Shown piece by piece: positions 35,654 to 45,448 of a DNA stretch of 64,000 nt. Each line of letters begins with the position of its first letter. Positions within the stretch are counted from its first letter, which is position 1. This DNA is from SMYC01 sp963578475. Lineage in GTDB: Bacteria; Acidobacteriota; Vicinamibacteria; Marinacidobacterales; SMYC01. The notes under the pieces are model-generated. The model worked only from the letters and a program-made list of their open reading frames with translations. It ran no database searches and was not told the DNA's origin. A program made the translations under genes and the position numbers. The stretch is taken from assembly GCA_963578475.1 (NCBI GenBank), contig CAUZCL010000005.1, forward strand, positions 82,739-146,738, read 5' to 3'.

Positions 35654-38029
35654 CTACTTCCCTTTGGCCCCTTGCTCCGCGAGAAAAAGCCAGGTCTCGA
35701 CGACGGTATCGGGATTCAGTGACACGCTGTCGATACCTTCGTCTAGGAGCCACTTCGCGAAATCTGGATAGTCCGAAGGTCCCTGCCCGCATATCCCAAT
35801 GTACTTCTCGGCTTTATGGCAAGCCCGAATCGCGTCATGGACCATCTTTTTGACGGCGTCGTTCTGCTCGTCGAAGGTCGCGGCGACGAGCGCGGAGTCG
35901 CGGTCGACGGCCAAGGTGAACTGGGTGAGATCGTTCGAGCCGATCGAGAAGCCGTCGAAATATTCGAGAAACTCGTCGGCGAGGATGACGTTGGACGGGA
36001 TCTCGCACATCATGATCAGCCTAAGGTCGTTCTTTCCGCGCTCGAGGCCGTTTGCGCGCAGCGCCTCGATGACGGCTCGAGCCTCGTCGAGGGTGCGCAC
36101 GAAGGGGATCATGACTTCGACGTTGTCGAGCCCCATCTCTTCCCGCACGCGCTTCACGGCTTGGCACTCGAGCGCGAAGCAAGCAGAGAACTCTTTCGAG
36201 AAGTAGCGAGACGCGCCGCGAAAGCCGAGCATCGGGTTCTCTTCGTTGGGCTCGTAGCGCGCGCCCCCGAGAAGGTGAGCATATTCGTTGGATTTGAAGT
36301 CCGACAAGCGGACGATGACTTTCTTTGGATGAAAGGCCGCGCCGAGCATCGAGATCCCCTCGGTAAGCTTGTCCACGTAAAAGCTCACCGGGTCCAGGTA
36401 TCCGCGTATGCGCTCGCACACTTTCTTCTGCAAGTCCGCGGGCAGCTTGTCGAGCTCGAGAAGTGCGCGTGGATGAACGCCGATCATATTGTTGATGACG
36501 AACTCGAGCCGCGCGAGTCCGACGCCGGCGTTCGGAAGCGAGGCGAAGTGAAAAGCTCTTTCCGGGTTGCCCACGTTCATCGTCACGTCGAGCGGGACCT
36601 CCGGCATCGCGTCGAGAGCCACGCGGTCGACGTCGAACTCGAGCGCGCCGTCATAGATGAATCCCGTATCGCCCTCGGCACAGCTCACCGTCACGGCTTG
36701 ACCCGTATGCAACAGATTCGTAGCCTCAAGGCTGCCGACGATCGCCGGGACACCGAGCTCCCGCGCGATGATGGCCGCGTGGCAGGTACGCCCGCCACGA
36801 TTGGTCACGATGGCGACGGCGCGTTTCATGACGGGCTCCCAGTCCGGATCGGTCATATCCGTCACGAGCACTTCGCCCGGCACTAGCGTGTCCATGTTGT
36901 CGACATCCGCGATCAGGCTCACTTTTCCCGAAGCAATCTTTTGCCCCACCGCACGGCCGTCGAGAAGGACCTTGCTCCGAGTTTTCAGCCGATAGCGCTC
37001 GAGCACTTGGCCGTTGCGGCGGCTCTTCACCGTTTCCGGACGCGCCTGCACGATGTAGATTTGCCCATCGACGCCGTCCTTCGCCCACTCGATATCCATG
37101 GGACGGCCGTAATGTTTCTCGATGAGGAGCGACTGGCGGCCTAACTCCTCGAGCTCGTCATCGGTAAGGATGAACCCCGCGCGCTCCTCTTCCGAGGTCT
37201 CGACGGAGCGGATTTTCTCCTCGACTTCGTCGCCGTCGGCATAGATCATCTTTGTTGCTTTCTCACCGAGCAAGCGTGAGAGAACGGCCGGCCGGCCCGC
37301 TTCGAGATTCGGCTTGTACACATAGAACTCGTCGGGGTTGACGGCTCCCTGAACGACGGCTTCACCGAGGCCGTAGCTTCCCGTGATAAAAACCACATTG
37401 TCGAAACCGGATTCTGTGTCGAGCGTGAAGGCGACCCCGCTCGACGCGAGATCGCTCCGCACCATGCGCTGCACACCCGCCGAGATCCCGACCTCGCGAT
37501 GCGCGAATCCCTGATGCACCCGATAAGCGATCGCGCGGTCGTTGTACAGCGAGGCAAAGACTTTCTTGATCGCCACGAGAACGTTGTCGAGACCTTCGAC
37601 GTTCAGAAAGCTTTCCTGCTGGCCCGCGAAAGACGCCTCGGGCATGTCCTCCGCCGTGGCGGAAGAGCGCACGGCGAAGGCATTTCCCTCGTCGAGCGCT
37701 TCGAAGGCTTCGCGGATAGCGGACGTAACCGCATCGGGGAGGGGCAGTTCTTCGATCGCGCTCCGAATCTCCCGGCCCACACGCACGAGCGCGTGGACGT
37801 CCTCGACATCGAGCTTTTCGAGCGTATCGTGGATACGCCCGTCGAGCCCGGCTCCCTTCAAGAACAAATGGAAGGCGTCCGTCGTGGTTGCGAAGCCTCC
37901 GGGGACCCGGACGCCGAGCTCGGTGAGGTGGCGGATCATCTCGCCGAGAGACGCGTTCTTGCCTCCGACGAGGCCGACATCCGACATCCCGGTTTCTTTG
38001 AGTGGTTTGACGTAAGATAGTTTCGACAT
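35654..38029 (-). CDS. ppsA: Phosphoenolpyruvate synthase
   Basis: ATG 38029 gives 791 residues, matching the usual 790-800; ATG 38038 adds three. The N-terminal ATP-grasp (PPDK_N) domain shows VGGKNASLGEMIRHL, RSSATAEDMPEASFAGQQES and the DIEWAKDG region. The swivelling domain has the phospho-acceptor His in GGRTCHAAIIARELGVPA, and the C-terminal TIM barrel ends with GSNDLTQFTLAVDRDS and the catalytic Cys in YIGICGQGPSD. It makes PEP from pyruvate and ATP with release of AMP and phosphate, the entry to gluconeogenesis. Its start touches that of the divergent ppsR, whose product regulates this enzyme. Confidence 0.96.
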   Translation of the reverse strand: MSKLSYVKPLKETGMSDVGLVGGKNASLGEMIRHLTELGVRVPGGFATTTDAFHLFLKGAGLDGRIHDTLEKLDVEDVHALVRVGREIRSAIEELPLPDAVTSAIREAFEALDEGNAFAVRSSATAEDMPEASFAGQQESFLNVEGLDNVLVAIKKVFASLYNDRAIAYRVHQGFAHREVGISAGVQRMVRSDLASSGVAFTLDTESGFDNVVFITGSYGLGEAVVQGAVNPDEFYVYKPNLEAGRPAVLSRLLGEKATKMIYADGDEVEEKIRSVETSEEERAGFILTDDELEELGRQSLLIEKHYGRPMDIEWAKDGVDGQIYIVQARPETVKSRRNGQVLERYRLKTRSKVLLDGRAVGQKIASGKVSLIADVDNMDTLVPGEVLVTDMTDPDWEPVMKRAVAIVTNRGGRTCHAAIIARELGVPAIVGSLEATNLLHTGQAVTVSCAEGDTGFIYDGALEFDVDRVALDAMPEVPLDVTMNVGNPERAFHFASLPNAGVGLARLEFVINNMIGVHPRALLELDKLPADLQKKVCERIRGYLDPVSFYVDKLTEGISMLGAAFHPKKVIVRLSDFKSNEYAHLLGGARYEPNEENPMLGFRGASRYFSKEFSACFALECQAVKRVREEMGLDNVEVMIPFVRTLDEARAVIEALRANGLERGKNDLRLIMMCEIPSNVILADEFLEYFDGFSIGSNDLTQFTLAVDRDSALVAATFDEQNDAVKKMVHDAIRACHKAEKYIGICGQGPSDYPDFAKWLLDEGIDSVSLNPDTVVETWLFLAEQGAKGK

Positions 38030-38849
38030 GCGCACCATGTTCTACGTTTCCGACCGTACGGCCATTACCTCCGAGACCATCGGCCACAGCCTCCTCGCTC
38101 AGTTCGAGACTGCGCCCGACTACCGGGAAGTTACCATACCCTACGTCGATACTCCCGAAAAGGGGGCGGAGGTCGTGGCCCAGGTCAACGCGGCCGCCGA
38201 GGCCGATGGCGAAATGCCCTTCGTCTTCAGCACGCTCGCGGACCCCGTGACCCGCAACCAAATCCACGCATCCCAAGGCCTGATCCTCGATCTTTTCGAA
38301 GGCTTCTTGGGCCAGCTCGAGCAAGCGCTCGGCGCGAAGGCTGTCGTCAAACGAACGCGCTCGCACCGCATCAGCAATTTGTCTTCCTACGAGGCGCGCA
38401 TCGCGGCGATCGATTACAGCTTGCAGCACGACGACGGCGCACGCATCAAGGATTACGACAAAGCGGACATCATTATGTTGGGGGTGTCCCGCGTCGGAAA
38501 GACGCCGTCGTGCCTCTACCTCGCGATGCATTTCGGCATCCGCGCCGCCAACTACCCGATTACCGAGGAGGACCTTTCTACGTCACAGCTTCCGGTGCCC
38601 GTCGCGCCGTTTCGCGACCGGTTGCACGGTTTAACGATCGATCCGAAGCGCCTCGCCAGCATCCGCGAGGAGCGGCGCCGCGGGAGCCGCTATGCGTCCA
38701 TCGAGCAGTGCCGCTCCGAGGTGCGACAGGTGGAGGCGCTCTTCAAGTCCTTCAATATCCCGTTCATCAACACAACCAGTACATCGGTCGAGGAGATCTC
38801 CACGCGCGTCGTGCAGACGCGGGGCCTCGAGCGTCACACCACCGTCTAA
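38028..38849 (+). CDS. ppsR: PEP synthase regulatory protein (bifunctional kinase/pyrophosphorylase, DUF299)
   Basis: 273 residues from ATG 38028 (ATG 38037 is an alternative). Family marks are visible: MFYVSDRTAITSETIGHS at the start, a central VKRTRSHRISN segment, the P-loop GVSRVGKTPSCLYLA near residues 151-165, and the NTTSTSVEEIS end. By family precedent the protein phosphorylates a Thr next to the catalytic His of PpsA using ADP, and reverses this with phosphate, so it switches PpsA off and on. The target site TCHAAI in the neighbouring ppsA has the required Thr. The gene is head to head with ppsA with touching start codons. Confidence 0.94.
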   Translation: MRTMFYVSDRTAITSETIGHSLLAQFETAPDYREVTIPYVDTPEKGAEVVAQVNAAAEADGEMPFVFSTLADPVTRNQIHASQGLILDLFEGFLGQLEQALGAKAVVKRTRSHRISNLSSYEARIAAIDYSLQHDDGARIKDYDKADIIMLGVSRVGKTPSCLYLAMHFGIRAANYPITEEDLSTSQLPVPVAPFRDRLHGLTIDPKRLASIREERRRGSRYASIEQCRSEVRQVEALFKSFNIPFINTTSTSVEEISTRVVQTRGLERHTTV

Positions 38850-39031
38850 GGGCCCGAGCACGATCCCCAACACCTAGTGGTCGTGAGCTCGTAGAACTCC
38901 CGCACTATGGAAACATAACCAACGCGCTTGCCGATCAACTCCGTCTGGACGGAGCTCTTGCGAGTCGGATGTGGCGATGCCTTGAACCGCCGTGCCCAAA
39001 CCCATAGAATCGCCCGAGAGTAGATAGGAAT

Positions 39032-40761
39032 ATGCCTCTCGAGCCCGGCGCCAAGCTTGGCGCTTACGAAGTTCTCTCGCTCATCGGAGTCGGGGGCATG
39101 GGAGAAGTCTACCGCGCGCGCGACACCAAGCTCCGGCGGGACGTAGCGATCAAAGTCTTGCCCGAAGACTTATGAAAGCGCCCATAGCCATTTCTCCGGA
39201 TGGAAGTCTTTTGGCCTACGCCGCCGAGGACGCCGAGGGGTCCGGCGTCTTTCTTCGGTCGCTCGATAGCTTCGAGACGAGAAAACTTTCGGGAACCGAA
39301 GGTGCGGACGCGCCTTTCTTTTCCCCGGATGGCGAGTGGGTCGGGTTCTTCGCCGCAGGAAAGCTCCAGGAAGTGTCCGTGGAGCGCGGCGCGCCCCTCT
39401 CCATCGCGCAAGCTCCGACCGGCATAGGCGCGAGCTGGGCGGCCGATGACACGATCGTTTTCGCTCCAGCCTTCGGTGCCGGTCTTTTTCGGGTCTCGGC
39501 CGACGGAGGCGTGGCCGAGCAACTCACACAGCCCGATTTCGCCGAAGCTGGCTACGCCCACACTTGGCCGGACCATCTACCCGGCGAACAGAAGCTATTG
39601 TTCAACGTGGGCGGAAAGGGCGCTGCAGTCCTGAATCTGGAGACGAGAGATTGGCACATCGTTCAGCAGGATAGCCACGGAGCACGATAGCTTTCCACGG
39701 GCCACATCATCTATTCGAGCTCAACGATAGGAGGAGGCCTCCTCGCAGCACCGTTCGATGGCAAGAGTCCAGCGGTTACCGGTCCGACGGTTTCCGTGAT
39801 CGACGCTGTTCGCTACCTCTCCGAATGGGCGTGGCCCTACGCAGCGGTATCGCAAACGGGAACGTTGGTCTATGTGAGCGAACCTGCCGAGCCAGCAACG
39901 CTCGCTTGAATGGATCGTGAAGGAACGATGACACCCATCGGAAGCGACGTCCGTCTGACGGCGCCTTTCACCGGACGGCGAGAAGGTCCTGTTTACCGAC
40001 GACGGCGGGTCTATCTGGGTTCGCGACATTCGTCGGGGAACGATCGACGTTCTCGTCAGCGCCGCCACGCTCGGGGGTAGTGGTGCATGGGGAGCTGTCT
40101 GGAACCCGGATGGCCGCCGGATCACCTTCTCGTCCAATTGCGCCGGACGCTGGGACCTCTACGAGATTTCGGCATCGGGCCGCGGCGATCCGGAAGCCCT
40201 CCCCGTCGGCAAGCACGACCGATACTCTAAATCTTGGTCGTCGGACGGGCGGTTCCTCGCCTACGTAGAAGCTCATCCCATCACAGGTTTTGATCTCCGG
40301 GTGCTGCCAGTTGGCGAAGAGCCTGTCCCGGTTCTGGCCACGGAATTCAATGAGGACGCTCCAGCGTTTTCTCCAAACGGTCGCTACATCGCTTACGTCT
40401 CCAATCAATCGGGCCGGTACCAGGTCTACGTGGTGTCTTATCCGGAAGGAGAGGTTTTTCGCATCTCCACCGATGGTGGAGATGAGCCCGTCTGATCCCG
40501 CGACGGACGGGAGCTCTTCTTTCGTCACGGAATCAGGTTTCTTTCTGTCGCGATTACAGACGACCCCGAGTTTCAGACATCAACTTCCACCAAGCTCCAC
40601 GAGCAGCCCTTCGACCGAAGCGGTTACGGGTTTGGTAGTTACTATGATGTCTCGCTCGATGGCGAGCGCTTTGCGGTGGTGGCCGACCGATCGACGACGG
40701 AGTTCAAGGTCGTCTTCAACTGGTTCCAAGAGCTGGAGCGCCTCGCACCTACGAAATAGGG
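39032..40761 (+). pseudogene. Ser/Thr kinase-propeller gene with deleted kinase core and several frameshifts
   Basis: ATG 39032 opens a normal kinase (GAYEVLSLIGVGGMGEVYRA, then VAIKVLPEDL) that stops at a TGA at once overlapping the ATG of the next frame (39173). From there a TolB/PD40 propeller follows: MKAPIAISPDGSLLAYAAED, APFFSPDGEWVGFFA, then broken frames to APAFSPNGRYIAYVSN and the family ending VVFNWFQELERLAPTK at 40761. The kinase from the N-lobe on, about 230 residues plus a membrane helix in relatives, is missing and the propeller has at least four frame breaks. It is clearly dead. Confidence 0.82.
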
Positions 40762-40797
40762 TGGCGCAACCGGCGAATCGGACCTCTCGCGCCATAT

Positions 40798-40829
40798 TTG
40801 GCAATCGTAATTATGGTATAATTATGGTA
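40798..40829 (+). promoter_or_regulatory. Candidate promoter and operator of the BrnT/BrnA operon
   Basis: TAATTATGGTA occurs twice in perfect tandem (40808-40818 and 40819-40829), ending 4 bases before the BrnT ATG. A TATAAT box (40817-40822) spans the junction; a TTGGCA at 40798 lies only 13 bases upstream of it, too near for a normal -35. A tandem repeat over the -10 is a natural site for autorepression by the BrnA antitoxin. Confidence 0.5.
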
Positions 40830-40833
40830 ACAG

Positions 40834-41115
40834 ATGCTTCACTTTGAATGGGATGAACGCAAGAGTGCTGCGAACAAGAAGAAACACGGCGTTTCCTTCG
40901 AAGAAGCGCAATCCGTGTTCTTCGACGAAGGCGCCATCGAGTACGACGATCCGGAGCACTCTGATGACGAAGACCGTTTCATCCTGGTCGGAAAAAGCTA
41001 TCTGTTGCGTGTCCTCGTCGTCTGCCATTGCTTCAGGCTGTCCGCATCGGTGATTCGAATCATATTTACACGGAAGGCGACCCGTCGCGAGCGCCCTGCA
41101 CGCAGAGAAAGGTGA
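40834..41115 (+). CDS. brnT: BrnT family toxin
   Basis: 93 residues with the BrnT pattern: FEWDERKSAANKKKHGVSFEEAQSVF, then DPEHSDDEDRFILVGKS, LRVLVVCHCF and IRIIFTRKATRRER. BrnT has a RelE-like fold and cuts mRNA; the conserved basic and His residues of the active region are kept (KHGV, RKATRRE). The start is unambiguous and the gene is directly followed, 3 bases later, by a BrnA-type antitoxin. The toxin-first order is normal for this family. The relic before it ends at 40761, so the pair has its own promoter. Confidence 0.88.
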   Translation: MLHFEWDERKSAANKKKHGVSFEEAQSVFFDEGAIEYDDPEHSDDEDRFILVGKSYLLRVLVVCHCFRLSASVIRIIFTRKATRRERPARRER

Positions 41116-41118
41116 AAG

Positions 41119-41337
41119 ATGAAGAAGGAATACGATTTCTCGAAGCTCAAAGGGCGGAAGAACCCGTACGCGAAACGGCTAAAAAAGCAGATTACGATAC
41201 GTGTCGGTGTCGACGTGCTCGAGTACTTCAAAGAGCTCGCAGACGAAACCGGGATCCCTTATCAGAATCTGATCAATCTCTATCTTCGAGATTGCGTCAT
41301 CTCCAAAAAGCGTCCGTCTTTGAAATGGGCGTCGTAG
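41119..41337 (+). CDS. brnA: BrnA family antitoxin
   Basis: 72 residues. The N-terminus KKEYDFSKLKGRKNPYAKRL is the BrnT-binding segment and the C-terminal part ITIRVGVDVLEYFKELADETGIPYQNLIN forms a ribbon-helix-helix DNA-binding domain, as in known BrnA proteins. It should neutralise BrnT and repress the operon, probably at the 11-base tandem repeat before brnT. AGGTG about 10 bases upstream supports ATG 41119. Both genes look intact, unlike most of their neighbours. Confidence 0.88.
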   Translation: MKKEYDFSKLKGRKNPYAKRLKKQITIRVGVDVLEYFKELADETGIPYQNLINLYLRDCVISKKRPSLKWAS

Positions 41338-41383
41338 ACTTTCTCATTGGTGAGCTGGCGCGTCGGAAGTTCGTCGAGACCAA

Positions 41384-42514
41384 CTATTCGGAGCCGCCCA
41401 CGGCTTTCAAAACGCGGGCGATGACGCCGTCCACGTCAGCGCCTTCGACCCAGCGCGAGACGACCACGAGGTCGTGTTCCGGGTCGACCCAAATCGTGCT
41501 CGTCGAGCCGGCGCCCAGCGCGAAGAAGCTCGACTCGGGCGCGCTCGGGAAACGCTCGCGGCCCGTGTTGAGCACCACATGAAGCCGTAATTCGGCTGTA
41601 TGGCGACGGGCGTCGTCGCGCGCGCGACCCAATCGTCCAGCAAGATCTGTCGACCCTTCCACCGTCCGTTGCGCAAGAAGAGATAGCCGAAGCGCTCATG
41701 ATCGCGCGTGCTGATGAACAGGCCGCCGCCCCAATGCCCGCCGCCACTCACCGATTGCACCCGCCGTCCCTCTAGATCGACGAAGGACGTGTCGTACCCA
41801 TTCCAGCTCCACGAATCCGACGCGCCAATTGGATCCATGATCTCTTCTTTCAAGATCCGCGGTAAAGGCTTCTTCCATAGGTGCAGCAAGCTCAGCGCCA
41901 GCAAGTTCACACGGACGTCGTTGTACTCCCAGAACATCCCGGGACGCTGCAGCGTCCGGTCGATGCCGCGGCGCCGGTCCGCGGTGTCGGGTTTTCCGAA
42001 TAGGGTCCCTTCCCACTCCGTCGTTTGCTGCAATAAATGCCGCCACGTGATGTCACGATTCTGCGGCGAGTCGAAAAGATCGCCCGCCACGTCGAGCCCA
42101 ACACGCCGATCGAGGTCGGGCAAGAGACCCTCACGCTCCGCGAGTGCCGCCACCGTCGAAAGGTAGCTCTTCGTCACGCTGAACGTCATGTCCGCTCGGC
42201 GTGTGTCGCCCATTCCGCGACGATATAGCCGCGATAGACCACGATGCCATTGACACCGCCGCGCTCCTTGGTCGGGCCGACAATGTCCTGATCGGCTTTT
42301 CCTTCGAAGCGTTCGCGAAAATAGGCGCCCGGGTCCTGTGGCATGGACGTCTCGTGAGCCTCAGCGTGCGCGATCGCCTCGCGCAACGCCGCCCCGTCGA
42401 GTCCCATCGACTCGGGCGTGCGCTTTTTCCACGTGTCGCCCGCTCCGGGTAATAAACATCACTCCCCTGCCCCGCCGCGAGAAACGGCAGCAACAGAATC
42501 AGCAGATAGCGCAT
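41384..42514 (-). pseudogene. Exported serine hydrolase (beta-lactamase family), three frameshifts
   Basis: The gene starts well: GAAGGAG before ATG 42514 and a signal peptide MRYLLILLLPFLAAGQG. It then needs a shift near 42450 to continue as GDTWKKRTPESMGLDGAALREAI, another near 42215 to go from YRGYIVAEW to GDTRRADMTFSVTKSYLS, where SxxK holds the nucleophile Ser, then YND and GGHWGGGLFIS, and a third near 41590 to finish with APESSFFALGAGSTSTIWVDP. All family motifs are present in order, so the loss may be recent. The three shifts leave no complete product. It begins 10 bases after the stop of an upstream minus-strand gene. Confidence 0.8.
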
Positions 42515-42524
42515 GCGCTCTCCT

Positions 42525-42965
42525 TCAGCCGAGCAGCATCTCGAGCTTTTGAACGGCCGCTTCACCCGTAAGATAGACGTCTTTCAAACATCGATCGCGT
42601 CCGTCCTTCGCACGGATCCGATCGCCGAGGCTGCTCGTGTCGTCCTCCGCGAAGAACGCGCTCATATGCGTGCGCGCCGTCCGATAAGACTCGACGCATC
42701 TATAGAAAGTCTCCACCGCGTATAGCGGTTCGCTCGGCAGGACTTGCGGCAAACGCTTTTGCTCGGCGTCGTAGCATTTCGCCGCGACGGGCTCACCTTC
42801 CGAGCGACTTTTCGGATCTGACGAGTCGATGAGCTGTCGAATCTCGGGAATGAGCTCCGTCGCGAGCTCGCGAGCGGCTCGCATCCTCGCGCGACCACGC
42901 GAGCGCGCGACTAGCCAAGCGACGAGGCCGCCGAGCGCAAGCACCACGCGCAGCGTCGAGAACAT
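42525..42965 (-). CDS. Small membrane-anchored protein of unknown function
   Basis: 146 residues; the family is not recognised. One membrane segment lies at the start (LRVVLALGGLVAWLVA), followed by a basic stretch SRGRARMRAARELA, so the rest is probably cytoplasmic. The body is helical with several charged segments (EPLYAVETFYRCVESYRTA, GEAAVQKLEMLL) and three Cys. It begins 6 bases after the VTT membrane protein stop, so the two are co-transcribed. No motif suggests an enzyme. Confidence 0.65.
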   Translation of the reverse strand: MFSTLRVVLALGGLVAWLVARSRGRARMRAARELATELIPEIRQLIDSSDPKSRSEGEPVAAKCYDAEQKRLPQVLPSEPLYAVETFYRCVESYRTARTHMSAFFAEDDTSSLGDRIRAKDGRDRCLKDVYLTGEAAVQKLEMLLG

Positions 42966-42971
42966 GACCGA

Positions 42972-43544
42972 CTACGCTTCTGCCCGTCGCATGAAACGGC
43001 GCCCCACGAGAACGAGGGCGACACCGATCACGAGGGCGAGGCCGATGCTCGGATAGTGCTGCTGCAACGTCTCCATCGCTTGGTCCCCGAGCCGCACGGC
43101 GAGATAGGCTTCCGCGGTGAAACGGACGAAGCGGCCCACGAAGACAGCCGCCAGGAAGCGGCGCCAGTCCATGCGCACCATGCCAGCGACAAGAATAAAA
43201 AGCTTGGTGGGGAAAGGCGGCGGGCCCAGCATCGCCACCATCACCGCGAGCATGTCGTTGCGGTGTACCTTCTCCGTCACCCATTCCTGCTTCTCTTTCG
43301 AAAAGCGGGCGAGCATGGCGTCGCCACCGACGCGCGCGATGCGGTAGAGGACCCAGCACCCCATGGTCGATCCAATCGCCGCGAGCAGGGCGCTGAGAAT
43401 GAACATGGACGGACGCTGCCAGGACAACAGCATGACCACGAGGTCGACGCCGCCCGGAAGCGGCACACCCGCAGAGTCCATGAACGCAATCAAGAACAGT
43501 CCGGGCAGGCCAAATGCTAAAAGATATTGTTGGAGAGTCTCCAC
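42972..43544 (-). CDS. VTT/SNARE-associated (DedA-like) membrane protein
   Basis: 190 residues with about five hydrophobic segments. The VTT pattern is seen: FLIAFMDSAGVPLPGGVDLVV with the conserved acidic residue and Pro/Gly pair, an internal GSTMGCWVLYRIARVGG, then FPTKLFILVAGMVRMDWRRFLAAVFVGRFVRF. DedA-type proteins are inner-membrane proteins that move phospholipid carriers or keep membrane potential; this subfamily (YqaA-like) is less well known. It is upstream of the 146-residue membrane protein on the same strand. Confidence 0.82.
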   Translation of the reverse strand: METLQQYLLAFGLPGLFLIAFMDSAGVPLPGGVDLVVMLLSWQRPSMFILSALLAAIGSTMGCWVLYRIARVGGDAMLARFSKEKQEWVTEKVHRNDMLAVMVAMLGPPPFPTKLFILVAGMVRMDWRRFLAAVFVGRFVRFTAEAYLAVRLGDQAMETLQQHYPSIGLALVIGVALVLVGRRFMRRAEA

Positions 43545-43573
43545 CTTGCGCCTCTACCGTACCACCTCGGCGC

Positions 43574-45170
43574 TCACCCCGCGAGAGTGTCGCGAAACCC
43601 CGGCTGCAATCGTGCCTTCGTCTGCTGCTCGAAGGCAAAAGCGAGGCGCAACAGCGTCGGCTCGCGCCACGCAACACTGAAGAAAGAAATCCCGACAGGA
43701 AGACCGCGCACGTTACCTGCCGGAACCGTTACGTTCGCGTAACCGGCGACGGCGGCCGCCGAGGAGCTGCCGCCGGAATAGTGGTCGCCGTTGACGAGGT
43801 CGGTCGTCCAAGCAGGACCGCCCATGGGCGCGACGATGGCGTCGAGCCGATGCGACGTGCAAACGTGGTCGATGCCTTCCGCACGCGTCAAGCGATGATT
43901 GAGCGCGAGCGCGTCACTATAGGCTTTATCGCTCAGCGGGCCTTTCTCCTGAGCCTGATGAAAAATCTCTTGGCCGAAATACGGTATCTCACGGTCTCGG
44001 TGACGTTCATTGAACGCGATGATCTCGGCGAGGCTCTTCACGGGGGCGTTGTCGCCGAGCGCGGCCAAGTATTGATTCAAATCGGCCTTGAACTCGTACA
44101 AGAGCACGGTCATCTCAGAGTCGCCAAATTCAGAGTCCGGGGGAAGCTCCACCGGGTCGATGAGCTCTGCGCCGGCCGACCGCATCGCTGCAAGCGCCTC
44201 GTCCATGACGGCGTCGACCTCCGGGTGAAAGCCAAAATATTGCCGCGCGACGCCGATGCGCGCGCCCCGGAGTCCATCGGCGTCGAGAAACGCCGTGTAG
44301 TCGGCACGCGTGTGGCCATTACTCGCACGCGTCGCGGCGTCTCGAGCATCGATGCCCGTGATCGCCCCGAGCAAGATTGCACCATCGGTAACGGTCCGGG
44401 TCATAGGTCCGGCCGTGTCTTGGCTATGCGCGACCGGGATGATCCCCGTGCGACTCACGAGACCAACGGTCGGCTTGATGCCAACCAGACCGCACGCGTT
44501 CGAAGGACAAACGACGGAGCCATCCGTTTCCGTCCCAATCGAGACAGCGCCGAGATTGGCCGACGTTGCGGTGCCGGAGCCGGCGCTCGAGCCGCACGGA
44601 TTGCGATCCAAAACGTAAGGGTTCTTACACTGGCCGCCTCGCCCACTCCAACCGCTCGACGAGTGCGTGGAGCGGAAGTTGGCCCACTCGCTCAAGTTGG
44701 CCTTCGCGAGCAGGATGGCGCTCGCCGCGCGCAGCTTTTCAGCAACCCCCGAGTCGGACGACGGGATGGATCCCTCGAGCGCGTAGGAGCCAGCAGTCGT
44801 TGTCATGCGGTCCGCCGTATCGATGTTGTCTTTCAGTAGGACGGGGATCCCTGAAGCGCGCCGCGCGGACCGTTCTCCCGCCGCTCGCGGTCGAGCTTGT
44901 CGGCCAAGGACAGCGCATCGGGATTCGTCTCGATGATGGAGCGGAGGGTCGGCCCTTGCGGGTCCACCGCGTCGATGCGGGCGAGATAGAGCTCGGTGAT
45001 GGAGCGTGCCGTGAGGCGCCCCGACGCCATACCTGCTGGAGCTCGGGAATCGTCACTTCATCCAGCTCGAAAGCTTGTGCGCTCGCGGTCGCGGTTGCAG
45101 CCGCGACACTCGCACCGATGGCCATTCCACTACCCAAGAATCCTCGTCGTGTCACTTTCGATACGGTCAT
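43574..45170 (-). pseudogene. Amidase-signature hydrolase with Tat signal, two frameshifts
   Basis: ATG 45170 starts a twin-arginine leader (TVSKVTRRGFLGSGMAIGAS). Near 45030 a shift is needed to enter SGRLTARSITELYLARIDAV, and near 44850 another to go from RGALQG to VLLKDNIDTADRMTTTAGS with the catalytic Lys. From there 410 codons are intact: GSSAGSGTATSANLGA and GTETDGSVVCPSNA contain the Ser-Ser pair. So catalytic residues survive but the frame does not. A piece starting at 44806 could be made, but without export signal or Lys region. The intact amidase at 20012-21721 is a diverged relative. Confidence 0.8.
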
Positions 45171-45448
45171 GCTAGAGCCCTCCTAAAACGTCCACATGTT
45201 AGGCCAAAGTGGGCCAGCGGTTTACATAAGTTCGTTCGCGAGGTAGACTTAGGAAACTTGTTTCGGAATGGGCTCGGAAGAGCGAGTTAAATTTGCGCGC
45301 TGATTCAAGGAGAAATCTGGAGAGCCAAGCTTTCTGAAAGACGAACTTATCGTACGGGTTCACATCGAGCGATGTGCTCCTGCCGCGCGAGCACATCAGG
45401 AAAACATAGCCTCCCGTACTTCATTACGAAACCAAACAGGAGTTGATC

